Part shown: positions 11,931 through 24,599 of the stretch, in pieces
Position numbering within the stretch: position 1 is the stretch's first letter
Layout: each line of letters opens with the position of its first letter
Source of the DNA: Pyrrhosoma nymphula
Taxonomy: Eukaryota; Arthropoda; Insecta; Odonata; Coenagrionidae
Reading direction: 5' to 3'
DNA length: 64,000 nucleotides
Assembly (NCBI GenBank): GCA_963573305.1
Contig: OY754327.1
Location: 140,594,855-140,658,854 of the forward strand
The notes under the pieces: generated by a model
What the model was told of the DNA's origin: nothing
Seen by the model: only the letters and a program-made list of their open reading frames with translations
Database searches by the model: none
Position numbers and translations under genes: made by a program

Positions 11931-13369
11931 ATCTGACTACCTGATTTTTTTACTGGCCTACTAGTGGAATAATAATTTTCATTTAATACTAGTTCATTTT
12001 TTATTCCTGATTTTATTTCTCTTACTTAGTGTAATCATTTTGGTTGTGTGTTATTCAAAAATGAAATTTCAGTTTTTCCTGGATCGATCGAAAGTATGCT
12101 GTCACAAATGTTTTCGGTTTTGCTCCGTTCTAGATGAGACCACAACCTCACCTAATGCGTGAATATTTGTATTTCGGTTCTGGGCCCTGTGTTAATTTTT
12201 AACAATTGGGTAATGTTTCTTAGTTCATTTCTTAGTTCCCCGATAAATTAGGTAAGTTGATTATGCTTTACTATACTCTCCGTCGCTCTAATGTGACTGT
12301 CTTAAAAAATTTGGGTCTGATCATGATCACTCAAACTTTGGTCATCTGGAACTCGGCTCGTAGTATAGAAATGTGGTAGCAATGTAGCTTATGCCAGCCT
12401 GAATTCAGCTGCGTAGTATTCCTGTCAAAGGAGCCTTATCGAGTGCTTTTCAGCTAGGATTCCTGCCCCTGAGTTGGACGTACTGTAGATTTTTTTAAAT
12501 GTCTCTGCTTCATATATAAATTGTGACATCGGTTGATAAGACTTGTATTAGCTTTGAATGACTACCATCCACATTTACGTCCTAAATGGTTATGATATGC
12601 TTTAATTTTTACCCTCTCCTTCCTCATCTATTTGAATTACTAGTGGTGACGCATTATTTTAAAATGTTTTCATGATACAATTCCTGACAGACCTAAGGAA
12701 ACTTGCTGATTTTATCATAGAAACTTTTTTTGTGCAATTTTCTGTTTATTTTTCTCTCTTTGCCGAATTATGCATATCCGGAAAGTTCATTTTCCTAACT
12801 TAGCTGAAGTTGAAGAACTGCGGAACTGGCCGCGCAGTAACTTTAACGGAGTCACCCGTTAGTGGTCACACAATTAGCTGAAGTTATTTACAAAGCATGC
12901 TGCTCTAGCCCTCTTCAACCACCACCGTCCTGGGGTCACCGAAATTCCACTCACCGCTTACCAGCGAGGGCCCTTGCAAACCCGCATACGTGTATACAAC
13001 CAGCCTTGCTTTAGCATGCATGAACGCCGTAATTTGAAATTCATTTCACATGCCTGGCCGTCATGTTCAGCACTAAGGGTTTGCATACGTGAATTTTGTA
13101 CCATAAAGTGGTATTGGGTGCTTTTGAACAATTTCAGCCAGTAAAAATTATGATGAGTATAGGGTTATACTTTATTATATATTTTAGGAATTTATCCCTT
13201 TATATTGCTTGAGCGAAATAAACGCCCGTGATGTCTTCTTTATACCCATATTATGGAATTTTCGAAACACCCCATTTGCTTTCAAATTGCTGCTGTGATG
13301 CTATTGTGGAAATGGTTTTACTGTAGCCTCCATCTTTTCCGGTTTCACATTAACTGCTCGAACGTCTTT
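11931..13369. other. AT-rich sequence, nothing recognised
   Basis: No coding segment or repeat end was recognised. Confidence 0.5.
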
Positions 13370-13402
13370 TCCGGTTTCAGCTCATCATCCGGAGGGTGAA
13401 TC
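13370..13402 (-). repeat. Short repeat with GATGATGA...GAAACC core
   Basis: On the minus strand this reads ccggatgatgagctgaaaccgg, the same core seen in the foldback elements here, with ccgg on both sides able to pair. A second gaaaccggaaaaga lies just beyond it at 13335-13350. It is probably a decayed single arm. No flanking duplication was found. Confidence 0.4.
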
Positions 13403-13692
13403 ATAAAAGATTTTATATGACACATGACATAATGCATGTTGGTGGCGCTTCCTGAACCACGCTAACATCTGGAAAACAAAATTCGGGGAGAAAAATATGA
13501 AAGGAAAAGAAGCGATATTCACTATCTGATTTTGGGTCAGTAGACTGACTTTCGGGAAAAATCGAGTTGCATATCTTGCTGAGCACTCGAGCTGTAGTTA
13601 AACGCTAACTTAAGTTGATATGTAATGGCAGCTGTGCATTGACCACCGAATTCGTGAAAATTTCAGCATTTTTTTAGTTCATCATTTAAAGA

Positions 13693-13880
13693 ATGTATAA
13701 AGTGAACGGGAAGAATGGAAAAGGCAGGCCTCGCATGAGATATATGGAGCAAGTTGTGAAGGCTGTAAATGAGAGGAGTTGCGTCAGTATGAAGAGGTTG
13801 GCAGATAGAAGAATTGAGTGGAGGTCTGCGTCAAACCAATCCTAGGATTGTTGATCGATGATGATGATACTTCATGAGAA
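13693..13880 (+). pseudogene. LINE tail: C-terminus of endonuclease-reverse transcriptase plus (GAT)n tail
   Basis: A 50-codon stretch (13693-13845) ends at its natural stop and matches the C-terminal tail of insect non-LTR retrotransposon proteins: GKGRPRMRYMEQVV, then MKRLADRRIEWRSASNQS and stop. It is followed by a short 3' end and a GATGATGATGATA tail, typical of some LINE families. Only the extreme 3' end is present, so the copy is 5'-truncated and inactive. Confidence 0.75.
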
Positions 13881-16800
13881 TTATTTTTGTCAATCTTTTG
13901 ATTTTAATTATATTTTTCATTTAGTTATTAGCCTTTGAATGATATTTTGAATAGAAAAAATGCTAGGCCTAGTCGTTATATCCCAATTCAAATACGGGCG
14001 TCCAGCTCTGCAGTCAATGGGAATCAACTTTATTTTGCACGAATAATACCAAATTTTAGTAAATGTAGTTGGTTTAGTAATCTATGTTTAACTTTATTTC
14101 ACGGCAGTTGAAAATGAACACAGTGAGTTTTACTTGATCGTGATGAAAGGTAAACAATTGATTCCCATGAAAAATTCGAACCGTCTGACATTTTCTCTCT
14201 AGTTTTCCAGTTCATTTTCCGCCTGTAATCGTTACCGTATTTTCCCTTGAGTTCTTGTGGCTGATTGACTAATGATGTAAAATATCGCTTCTGTTACTCA
14301 TCAGCGGTGGAAATCTGAGGAAATTATCTAAACATTAACACAACTGTGACCCCAGCTCTTCCACTTGCACCCTACCCTGGGTAGGAGTTGCTAGGTGTGC
14401 TACGGGGCGCCCTATCTATCGTTCTGGTAAAAGGTAGCGGGATTCGTATGATTTATTGATTTTTTTGGTTTCCTTTATGCATTTCGTTCCCAGATTATGT
14501 ATCACTCGATATAGGTTCTACTTTGAGTACATAACCACCATTTAAGTTTGAACCCATAAAATTTTGGCCCCCACTTACCTAGCCAAGGAACTTCGGGCAA
14601 TTATGCGATGCCAGATTGCCTCTTACCTGGTGTTACCGGTCGAGCCTTCGGGTTTCCCTAAGACGCCACCCGTCAACACAAAACAGCGAATGTCCCATTA
14701 GTATATATATTCTTAAAAAGGAATAGTAACTAAAATAGTCGTTTTGTCGGCTTTCGCCTGGTGCATGTGGGACTTAAAAGTTTCTCGTCATCCAAAAATA
14801 ACGAATATTGCTATTTCAAACTATTTGCAAAATTGGTTGTTTTTTGTTATCACGGCATCCGACTTCCATAGACATACTGCAAAAAGATACTTCATTTGTT
14901 TTTTTAAACTCGTGAAAGTTTGATGTCCAGTTATTAGCGTCTCAAGTTGCGCTACCTTTTTCATGCGAAAAAACCGCGAATTTTTTTTGTGTGCCGCATA
15001 AAAAATATTCTTTACAATAAAAATAATTTATGCCATTAACGGGAAAAATTTAGGAATTACATTTAATTTGCTGTTCATTTCCTTGCAATCAGTGCACCTG
15101 TTATCGCGACACAACATCTCAAACTCGAGCATCTAGAGTTTTTGCCTGGATAGTAGGTCCCTGTCTGCACAACTGTGGCGTTCTCACGCTCCCAAACGCA
15201 GTTTTTTATCAGGATTATTTTTTTAAGGATATCTACATAGTTTTTAGAGGAAACATTGAGAAGTTTATTTCGTTTCTTTCCTTTCGGTTTAAGACTTTGT
15301 CGGTACGTCGCCTTTCCGCGGGAAGGTGATGGGAGTACCCATCCCGTTCATCTCCCTAGCCTCTCACGGTGCTGTTTTTAAGAACATGCCGATTACCCGC
15401 ACAGCAGGTGTGAAGTCAACCAGCGCTCTCTTTTCGGATGCGGGTGAATCTACATCCACGGCATGGAAGAAGACTGAAACAATTGGAACGTATTGCATTT
15501 ATTAGATAGAGGTCATTGACTCTTCCGCCATTACACGCTCCATCATTTTGCTGCCATTTGCCAAGGGTGGGCGTGGGATACCTTTCATCTGAAAGAGGAG
15601 AGAGATTGGTGGCCTTACCATTAAAGGTTATTATTGGTTTCTTAAACTGATCACATAATGAAGCCCCAGGCTATAATGAATACATTAGTTTTTATCCGTG
15701 TAAATTATTTAAAATTGCTGTGTCAGCTAGAATTTCATTCGGGAAACAGGGATGATTTTCCCCTCGTCAACCAGGGTCATTAAAACTGCCATGAATAGCC
15801 AAAAACATCTCCTAACCAATGACTGATTGGCATTCGTACGACAGCGGGGATTAAGTCTGCAGAATAACTGAAAAAGATATTGGAAAGGTTATATGCTGCA
15901 TGTGAGGATTCTTGAGAAGATATGAGGACCCGCTAATTTTTAAAATGATTTGCTGACGATTTAACATGATGGGCGGAGTTATTTAGAGATAAAAATAGTT
16001 TTGCTCTGGATAAACTATAGAAATATCCTGCATTTAGACACTTGAAACATAAAAACTGACGAAAAGGCTACTTAAGTGGAGACATCAACGTCAAGAATAA
16101 TTATTACTATGCATCAGGGTTTTAAATTAGAATTCAACCCTTATTCCCAAAAACTAACGGGATAATTTGTTCCGGGGCTACTCTTTCACCAAAATTACCC
16201 GTACCAATGTCAGATTGGGATTACCATTCAAAGGAATTATATGAAGCTTAGGGCTTAACATTGAAGCATGACATTGTCCTTAAGTTATCAGTAGTTCTTA
16301 GTCCATTCCGGTTTCTCAGGAATAAAATTAAATCAATAGTTCCTACTGCCCACTGAAACTTTTTTTGTAATTTTTGTCCTTGAAGATGAGGCTAAAACAT
16401 AGAAACTCGTAATACTAAAAATTTTTCATAGGACTGCACGAAGTATATATTTCATTTCATTCCTCGGCTTGCTTTTCCACCTACACACTCATGATAGTGT
16501 TTCATCCATTTTCTCTGTAATGTCTCGTATTATTTTAATTAATTTGTGTGTCAGTCGACATAATTTTACTCACGAGAAAATATGATGCTGTATCGCGTAT
16601 ATATAGCTGTTTTGTTGCTGTAATTACATTACCCGTTATAATGAGAGCCTGGCAAGGAGCATGTGGCAGAGAATTCTGGGATCTCAGGCATCAAAATCAT
16701 CAGTTGCTATCGAAGTCCAGCATTCTACTGTATGCCTTGGAGAAGTGAAGGAAATAAATTTTGAGGTTTTAATTGTTAACCTTTGTTAATAAATTTTATT

Positions 16801-17779
16801 AGTTTTGTAAATTCTGCTGTATGGCCTTAGAATCATTTAGAATGTTTGCCAATTGGCCTCCAATAAGTCGAAGGTTGACCAGATATAATTCGTATTCTGG
16901 CCAAATTTTACTTCCAGTTTTCATAAAACTGTTACTGATGAGTTTTTCTTGAAAAAAGGGTTTAGTGTCCTGTATTTCATATGGCATTTTTCTGATGTCC
17001 TTAGGTTGAATTTTGGGTAACCGATTTTTTCGGCTTGTGGTTTTCCAGTTCCTGTTTGTAAGTAGTAACTATCCAAATATTGCAACATTTCCTGGTTATG
17101 TATCTATTCCTTTCTTTGGAATGTCATAACTTGACTTCTTAGAAATTTTTATGCTGAAACTGATTGCGTATTTACAGAACTTGAACCTTAGATCTTGGCA
17201 TCAATTAAGTACAATTTTCGTATGATATCTAGATATCCATTTGTAACATATTTTTTCCACTGCAGCTCTCCTATTCAGGCAACGGTCTTAACGGATATTT
17301 GCGTTAATTCTTGCAAAACTCTGCCTCAAAGCCGCTGTGGTGTGGGGGAAGAAAGAGACTGCCTCTTTTGAAGCCCCTTTTCTCTTAAATATGATGAGGA
17401 AGGAAATAACGTGTTATTTTACCATATTTATTCAAGAATTAGGGTAATGAGAAACAGAATAGTTTATTTTTGATTGAGGGGTCATACTTTCGCTAAATTG
17501 CCTTATCATGTGTAACTATGGTCTTTTGGCCAAGACCTAAGGCATCACGGTAACCTGGCTCCTTAATATTAGGCGCCTCGCCAAAATTCTCACGCCAGTT
17601 GGCCTCCTGTCCTGATCCTCATCCCCACGAAACCGACCTTGGTGCTAAAAAATATAATATGCCAGCGTGAACGAAAGAGGCAGGGGCGAATTTTAACCTT
17701 GAGTATAAAATTTAAGATGGAATTCAATTCTTTTATTTATTTGACTTGTCATGTCGGCTATCTCAGGTAGGTATTCTTG
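13881..17779. other. AT-rich sequence, nothing recognised
   Basis: No gene, RNA or element end was recognised. Short open frames such as 16548-16748 (+) have no family resemblance. Confidence 0.45.
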
Positions 17780-18119
17780 CAGGGGCGGATTAAGGCCCCC
17801 CCCCCCCCCCCCGTAATTCCTCGGAAAATTGAAAATATGGTAATCATTAAGGTGGTTCTCCAATACAAGTTTTTATTTCACCAGCTCAATTTTCAATGTT
17901 TAAAGACAATTGGAAAATATCTAAAAGCCACTTGTTTAAACAGATACAGCATCGTCGATGCTAGCAATTGTACTTGTGTAGGCCTTTTGAAGAACAATGT
18001 TGTGAAAGATTTGGTGTCGTAACGGAAAAATTATAAGGTATATACTATGCATGGAGAGAATCGTGCCGCGAGTTTGGGCAGTTGAGCCGTAGTGCGTCTG
18101 CGAGAGGGGATTACAGTCT

Positions 18120-18215
18120 CCACGCACTCCTTCAGCACTGCCTACATCTACGAAGTACTGTGCAAGCCACCATTAGGGTGTGTGGCACGTGGTGATTCCA
18201 CACCAGGCATGCAGT
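18120..18215 (+). repeat. Dispersed repeat, copy 1 of 3 (ctacatct...gtgtgtggca)
   Basis: The motif ctacatct, then tactctgcaagccacc-like sequence, then gtgtgtggca and gtgattc/gtgagtt, is shared with 28835-28920 and 59745-59830 in the same orientation. Function is unknown. Its recurrence suggests the untranslated end of a retroelement. Confidence 0.5.
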
Positions 18216-18539
18216 ACTCGTCCCAGTACAAATCGGGACCTCGCACTTTCCCCTGGCCGCTAGGCGCAGACCAAAAAGCGGTCAGGAGAATAGTGCGCAA
18301 ACCAGAAACTGGGAGAGTGCTACGTAAATGAGCATGCAAACATGCATTACAATACTAAAGACATGTCTAGAGGTAAATACTACTAATTCTATTAATTTAT
18401 GAATGCTACGAGATACTACTTCATGCAGAGAACAAAATAATATAATGCCGGAAATTTCAAGCGATGTGAAGTGTTAGTAATGATGCTACGTTATTAAACA
18501 CAAGTGAAAATTCTACTCTACCTATTGAGGGTGGGAGTT

Positions 18540-19018
18540 TCATATGATTGATCTATCGTAACTATTATGATCCCTTATTGTTCGCGCAAAAAAATGACAT
18601 TCTAAATCTATCGGTTCTGCAGTCAATTTGATTTATCTTATTCCTGTGATCTCTTCTGCCGGAGTACGTTGGCTCTAGCAATATTTGTTGAACGTCCGGA
18701 AAAAATTGTCTGCTTCGAACTAACGCAAAAGATTTAACCTGTATTTCTCCCTTCGATCAGTTAGAGATTCTCACCCTAATGCATTCAACAATTCGGTAAC
18801 ACTGCTAAGTTTATCGTAACAACTTTTCACAAATCTTGCTGCTCTCCATTGTATTCGATTTCTGAGATTAGTCCTACTTCGTAAGGGTCCCATATGCTAG
18901 CGGCAAACTCAAAGTGAGGTCTCACGAGTGAACCTACCCTGCCTACTATGTGACATCCTCCCCTCTCGTGCTCGTCGCAACATGTCAGTTGCCCGGCTCT
19001 TGCGAGTGTATTGTCCAG
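18540..19018 (-). pseudogene. Non-LTR retrotransposon reverse transcriptase, C-terminal relic
   Basis: Read on the minus strand, this region decodes in order to LARAGQLTCCDEHERGG, LVRPHFEFAASIWDPYE, RIQWRAARFVKSCYD, LTDRREKYRLNLLR, CRTDRFRMSFF and ARTIRDHNSYDRS, then a stop at 18540-18542. This is the tail of the reverse-transcriptase ORF found in Jockey/CR1-like LINEs, where the 'VRP.LEYAS.VWDPY' and 'RRAARFV' blocks are hallmarks. It is broken by at least three in-frame stops and two frameshifts (before RIQW, and in the T-run at about 18590). The N-terminal half, including the catalytic YxDD motif, is absent. Confidence 0.85.
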
Positions 19019-19860
19019 TTTAGTTCTTCACATATTTAGACCCTGCGTCCATTTTCCTTTATTCTGTGATATACCTGACGTGAAGATCAACCTTTCAGCC
19101 AGAGATGGTAAGTTCAATCGATAAATTACAACGACATAACTTATTGGCGCTTTTTCGCGCTCGTCATCGGAAGCGCTCATTATTATTGGAAGAGCCTTTG
19201 ACGAATGACGGTAACTTCCGAGCATTACTGCGTTTTCGCTGCGAGGTTGGCGATTCAGCCTTACAGCGTCACTTAGACTGAAACTGTGTTTTTCTGCTCT
19301 ACGCCTTCTGAAAAGTTACGTGCGATCAAGATGCGGTGTAAGTCGCTTAAACGGCCTTTCTATGATGTACCTCCACCGTCATATTCATGCAGACCCCGAT
19401 AATGTAATATACCGGTTTGCTGAGCAGAAAGAAACAGGACAGCAAAATTTGCTGTTGTAATTTGTATACATAAATCTTATACGGTCAAGACCTAGGCTAT
19501 TTGCATTAAAGTTGGTGCTCAAAGCATTACAACTAAATAATATTTTGTTAACTTACGTCAGCCCGTATATCTGTATTTGTGAGGGTGACTACATTACCTC
19601 AAACCAAAAGTCTATACTTTTTTTATTTCATTTATTTTAATATTAAGTAGGGCCTACTTGTCTTAGTCGTTATTAAAACTATTATAAATGTATTCTACAG
19701 CCTGGTAGTTCTTCTTTGAATGTTGTCATTTTGACTTTTGCTGAAAATAGTATTTTCTGAATACTTATTTTTTATTTATTTCCAACCAATTTTCATTTTG
19801 GACGGCATTAAAGAAGAAAGGAGTTTAAAATCATTGTGTAGGCTGCCGCGGGTTGATGGA

Positions 19861-20139
19861 TGTGAAGATGCAGGTCTTCCGATTTTTACACCATGTTTCC
19901 TTGGACGACAGTTTCGTCGGCGTTGTAGTCGGTTTCTTCTGGTGGGTGAAGTGAAGGCAGCTATTCGTCGTCTTATATATCTCAAGCGTTAGACCTGACT
20001 CCAACGGGTGATATATATAAGACGACGAATGGCTGCATCTTCACTTCACCGACCTGAAGAAGCCGACTGAAACGCCGCCGAAACTGTCGTCCGATGAAGC
20101 ATGGACCAACGTAAAACCCTGAAGACCTGCATCTTCACA
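19861..20139. mobile_element. Foldback element, ~120-bp arms
   Basis: Arms 19861-19980 and about 20011-20139 are imperfect reverse complements with a loop of about 30 bp. The outer ends are tgtgaagatgcaggtctt and its complement, and the inner ends are cgtcgtcttatatat and its complement. The right arm contains CTGAAGAAGCCGACTGAAACG, which fits the core shared by other foldbacks here. It lies inside the putative hAT interval. No clear target duplication was found and there is no coding capacity. Confidence 0.7.
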
Positions 20140-20381
20140 AAAATGGCATTCTTGACATCATTTGTTAACATTTTTCAAAACTGATTAGAGAGCTTTACTC
20201 AGTAATTTATCACATATAGCCACACTTAAACTACGTTCCAAGCGCTTCATTTCTTTTAATTTTCCGAGGGAGGTCCACCCGGACCCCCGTTTCATTGAGA
20301 GTTATTACATACCTCCTGGCGCTGCGGAAAGTAATGAGCCTTCCCCCAAAACAACGACCTAAATCCGCCTCTGTATGTTTG

Positions 20382-23300
20382 CTTAGTACATGTACATGCA
20401 GTGGTCTATGGGCCAAACTCCGTAGTGTGAGCACACTCATATTGATCATATTGACCAGCTGAAGCCCGGCGTACGAACGTTTGGCCAGATGTCCATCACC
20501 GCTGGAATATGGCAGGAAGTGGTCTGTGCTCACTTTCATTCGGACTCTCGTCTTAATTATTTATTTCCACACCTTTCCTTCGACTCCATGTCCCACATCC
20601 TTGGTCAGTTAGCGTCCGGAGTGCGTGATCTAAACTATCGTTCGGGCACAGTTGTAATCTAGCTGGTTATCGGACCATACCACGTTTCTCTCGTCCCTCT
20701 AAATTTATCGAACCGTGACGCATATGGCTTCTCGTGCATGAGCAGCTTTTTTAAGTTGTGGAAGCCGGAGATATTTCACTATTGACCATGCCTACACTTG
20801 CTATTTGCAATTCTGAATCCGATACTTGAGTATTAGTTCTTCCATCTGTCGAAATATTCATTCTCGTGCATTCTTTATGTTGAAAGGGGACAACTCAATT
20901 TGTTCGGTGAATTGTTTTCATAAACATTTCTTTAAATCCAAATGTGCTTGGCATTCACTCATAATCTGAGGCTTGGAATATTTTAAGGTGATTATTCAGC
21001 ATGGGTGGGTTAGTCATAAATCCTCATGATTTTTTGGTCCTCGATCTGTTAATCTGCATTTGACTGTGCTCACTTAGGATATTTCAAGCGCATGGGTCAT
21101 CAAGGCGCATTACACATTAGTAGCTAATTATTTGTATTTGAACTAAATGAACAAGCACTCATTTTCAAGCAAATTTTTAAGCATTGAAGTATCTACCTGA
21201 AACTCTTTTTGTTAATTTGGCATAACTTCTAAATACGGATTTGGCTTAAGCATTGATTTTCCTTACCATTTCAGTTGCTATGCGGTGGTGGTGCTATCCG
21301 GTTACTGTTTCCTTCTTTCAGACGGCTAGAACTTACGTATTCCTGAAGTGTAACTGGTTAAGACCTAACGATATGGATTTGATTAAAGGACATCGAATTT
21401 TATATTTTCGCGATTTTAGCGCTGCTTATTTTACAACCGTGAAAATCGTCTAGCTCCAGAGCTATTTTGATAGAAAACGAAAACTTGCCTTATCTGCCCG
21501 TTATTTTAATTTGTAAAGCACGGGCATTATATTGTAAAGATCAAGTTTTGAATTGCGCATATTTTTGGAGTCGTGGCCTGATTATATATTGCCGGCGTGT
21601 TTAATCAAGGTAGGAGCTCATTTCTCTCCGTTTCTCCATTTTACCGACAGTGGTGAAAAATGGTATGTCCTCTTCTTGAACTAGCGGGTGAATGTAATTG
21701 CTAGCTCTGAAAAAATATCTGCGTTCGTGGTTTTTCCACTAGAAGGAAAGAACTGTGTTTGTGTCTGTGGTTACTGTGGCTCACCTCGAAATGGAGGTTG
21801 TGTGGGGTAGTTGTGGAATGGTCATGCTGGTTGCGAAGAGAAAACATCACAGTTATTCCGGCAGCTTGACTCCCGAAAACATTTTCATTTTCTACATTAA
21901 GTAAAGGTTCCACTTGAGCTACCGAGAAACAGGTGAAATGTTACCTCCATGCTACTTTGAATAGCAATGGATCCGTTTTCACATTGCGACTCAGCTGTTT
22001 TTCACCTGACAGTCGTAAACACCGAAGAGATTTAAATTGATGATTTTTGCGAGAAATCTTCATGTCAACGTGGAGTTGTTCGGGCATTTTGTCATTGACT
22101 TTCATAGTTCGGACATTAGTAATTTAAATAAGTCGGATATTTGGGAAGAGAGAAGAATAATATATCGCTTCTGCTAGTTACCGTTGACTTAAAACAAGTT
22201 CCTCTGGCCATCACGTCATTTTTACTTTTTCAAACAGCCATCTTGATTTGTTGTTTAGTCGCCCAGACGGTTTTATGGGAATTTATTTCTCGAATTGAAC
22301 AAGCATTTGAGCAAATGCTGAGCGTTTGTTTTGTGTGTATTTTTCTTTTCAGAAAAAGTATTTGTTTTGCCAAAGCCTAATAGTTATAAGGAAATAATTG
22401 GAAGCTCTCTTATTATTTGACGAGGCGAACTAGTCGATGGGAACCCTGCTTTCAGCACGTTAAGTGATGCTCTTCTTTGAATGCATATTCTTGCAATTCC
22501 GCGAATGCTATTTGGAAAGCTAGGTACCCTAAAGCAAGCGTAGTGCGTGGAAAAGAAACGGTAACCACCTTTGTCGCATTTCAAGTACCATTGAATAGCG
22601 GGTGAGAGATTCCGTAATGTTAAGGCAGTAAGTGACGCCTAAAATTGGTGTTGCTTTCTCGTTTGCCAAACTTTGATTTCCTTGAGAGGAATGGATTACT
22701 GGCCCTATTATTGGTTTACTGTCATTATTGTTTTGTTTAGTATCATTTCTTGCAATGCCGTTAAGAATGTACGTTGTAATTCAGTGCCTGGATGTAGGTT
22801 TTGGTGGGAATCTTGTGCGTTCAGTGATGATGATGAACTCTACTTCAGCGCTTAATTCTGTTGCTTTATTTTGACGCGGCTGTGAGGTCATTTGAAAACG
22901 CATGACTTCTTCCTTCTTCTGAGTCGTATCATTTTCCCTGTGCATGTGCCTCGTAAGTATCTTATTACTATTTATAAACGAGGAAACATGTTCCGCTGAA
23001 CATCCGGATGGTTATACATGAAATGTTCCTAACTAGAGGCTCGTAAACATTTAAAGGCAATGGAATATTTACGGCCACAGTGCCAGAATTCAATTTCAAA
23101 TTCCGTGGATGCAGCTATCAGTAATCCCAGAATCATTGAAATCAGTCGTCAGTTCTGGAAGTTGTTATCCATGCACCGAGGTGCCTAGATATTTGCAGGG
23201 TATTTACCCACTGATAAATAACGCCATGCTGCCTACTGTAATTTACGGTTGCTGCCTACGATTTAGAGTGTCAGATTTATAATTATCACAATACTGTTAT

Positions 23301-24556
23301 CAAAACTATTTTAAATACCAACGCGGTTATGTTATTCCGGCAAAATCAATATTTCTGTTTTAGAATAACTCCCCAATGAACGGCAGCCATTTGTCTACGT
23401 TATTTCATACGAATATTTAAGATGAAAAGCATTTATGAATGGCTGTGCCAGCAAAAAAATGAGCATAGCGAGTAGAAAGGAGTTACAATTTCTTCCCTGA
23501 AAGGTATTTTTCATTTCGCAATGCGTGTTGTTATTAAATTATTAACATTAATATATTATCTGGAAAAAGTCGTCTTGTCGAGAGATAAGGAGATGTGATG
23601 CAAAAGATAAATAATTGGTTTTGTTTGTTATAACAGCCTTCTGACGCGAATTTAAGTAGAAAACCCTAGTTTTCGACCAAAATACGTCATAAATTGTAAG
23701 TTCTTTAGTTTTGTTGTAGGTGATGTTGGCATGGAGACTCCATCTCAGTTGACCACCTTGGGCATGCCATGACTTTGGTAGATTTTTCGTCATTTCTGGG
23801 TAAGCGTCATCTCCGCGCGCCAGCGAAAGCAATTGCCGGGATGACGAAGAGTAGTTCCTTCACCGAAATTACTCGTCCTCTTCCTCGCCGTTACCCCATG
23901 CGACCCCGTGGGCAATGTATATACCTACATACATACATGCTTGGCTGACAAGCGTTGACACCTGACGGAAGTGGCATTTGAGGGAGCCGTTTCCTGGGCG
24001 GAGAATTTGTGGAAGTATGGTCTAATTTGTCTCTTGAGTTCTGACGCAGATGAATATCTTGGGTAGGCTTTCGCTCCGTCATAAGATTGAGTGTGTAATT
24101 TTTCACTTGAAGGCACGCATATCTCGCTTTCTTTCTCGTGGTAAGTGATACAAGGGAAAAATGATCTATTTTGCTCCGTGAGGCTTTGGGGAAATTCTGA
24201 GGGATTCCGGAAACATTTATTTATTGCATCGCCCATTTTAAGTCCTTTAAAATTATTTCTTGATATAACATGTGCTACTTGCCACACACATTCTTAATCA
24301 AATTCCTTATCGGCCTGGAGACTCAAGTGTTGGAAATCTCTTTCGATTTTTCATCATCATCTATTATTTCCACCTTTAAAGTGGAATATAATGGCATGTT
24401 ATGCAATGATCACGGAATCGTTTTTTGCATTACTGAATGACCTTCGATGGATGGGTGTATAATTACCTCTTATTCCTTTTTACAGATACTGTTTTTAAAA
24501 AACTATCTCCAAGTGTATACTGTGCTAGATATTAATTACCTGAATTTTCATTCCAG
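20382..24556. other. AT-rich sequence before exon 2, nothing recognised
   Basis: No repeat ends or coding segments were recognised apart from the pyrimidine tract and acceptor leading into exon 2. Confidence 0.45.
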
Positions 24557-24599
24557 GTGCGGGAGAATCCGGGAAAAGCACAATCGTAAAACAAATGAA
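24557..24599 (+). CDS. Galphao: G protein alpha-o subunit, exon 2 (P-loop)
   Basis: This 43-bp exon encodes (G)AGESGKSTIVKQM(K), about residues 40-54 of a 354-residue Go-alpha. It holds the G1/P-loop GxxxxGKS, whose lysine and serine hold the GTP phosphates and Mg2+. The acceptor is ...cattccag|G and the donor is AA|gtaagt, the perfect consensus. It enters in phase 1 (completing a Gly codon) and leaves after two bases of the AAG Lys codon, which exon 3 completes. Forty-three base pairs is also the length of this exon in vertebrate Gi/o genes, which supports the boundaries. The protein is a membrane-anchored switch that couples seven-helix receptors to Gbetagamma and effectors. The P-loop alone is shared by Gi and Go; exon 3 decides the class. 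Confidence 0.95.

Larger units (their letters stand above)
17780..20373. mobile_element. Probable decayed hAT-type element with nested insertions
   Basis: The left end reads CAGGGGCGGATTAAGG and the right end, on the minus strand, CAGAGGCGGATTTAGG. Both resemble hAT terminal repeats. The 8 bases outside are tattcttg (17772-17779) and tatgtttg (20374-20381), matching at 6 of 8. A 17-base C run (17796-17812) lies just inside the left end. No transposase was recognised, and the interval holds a reverse-transcriptase relic and a foldback, so it would be an old, loaded copy. Pairing these two ends is inference; they could belong to separate elements. Confidence 0.4.
1..24556 (+). other. Galphao: Upstream intron of the Go-alpha gene (5' part not in window)
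   Basis: Everything before the acceptor at 24556 is read as intron, because exon 2 starts in codon phase 1 and so needs an upstream coding exon. I looked for the expected first exon (Met-Gly-Cys N-terminus ending in a run of leucines and a glycine) and did not find it, so this intron is probably longer than 24.5 kb. The end of the intron has a pyrimidine-rich tract and TTCCAG. Its contents are mobile-element remnants, listed separately. That this is one intron rather than intron plus intergenic DNA is inference. Confidence 0.6.

Noticed and set aside
1..24556. First coding exon of Go-alpha
   Set aside because: No MGC...LLLLG-type exon with a donor in the right phase was recognised upstream of exon 2.
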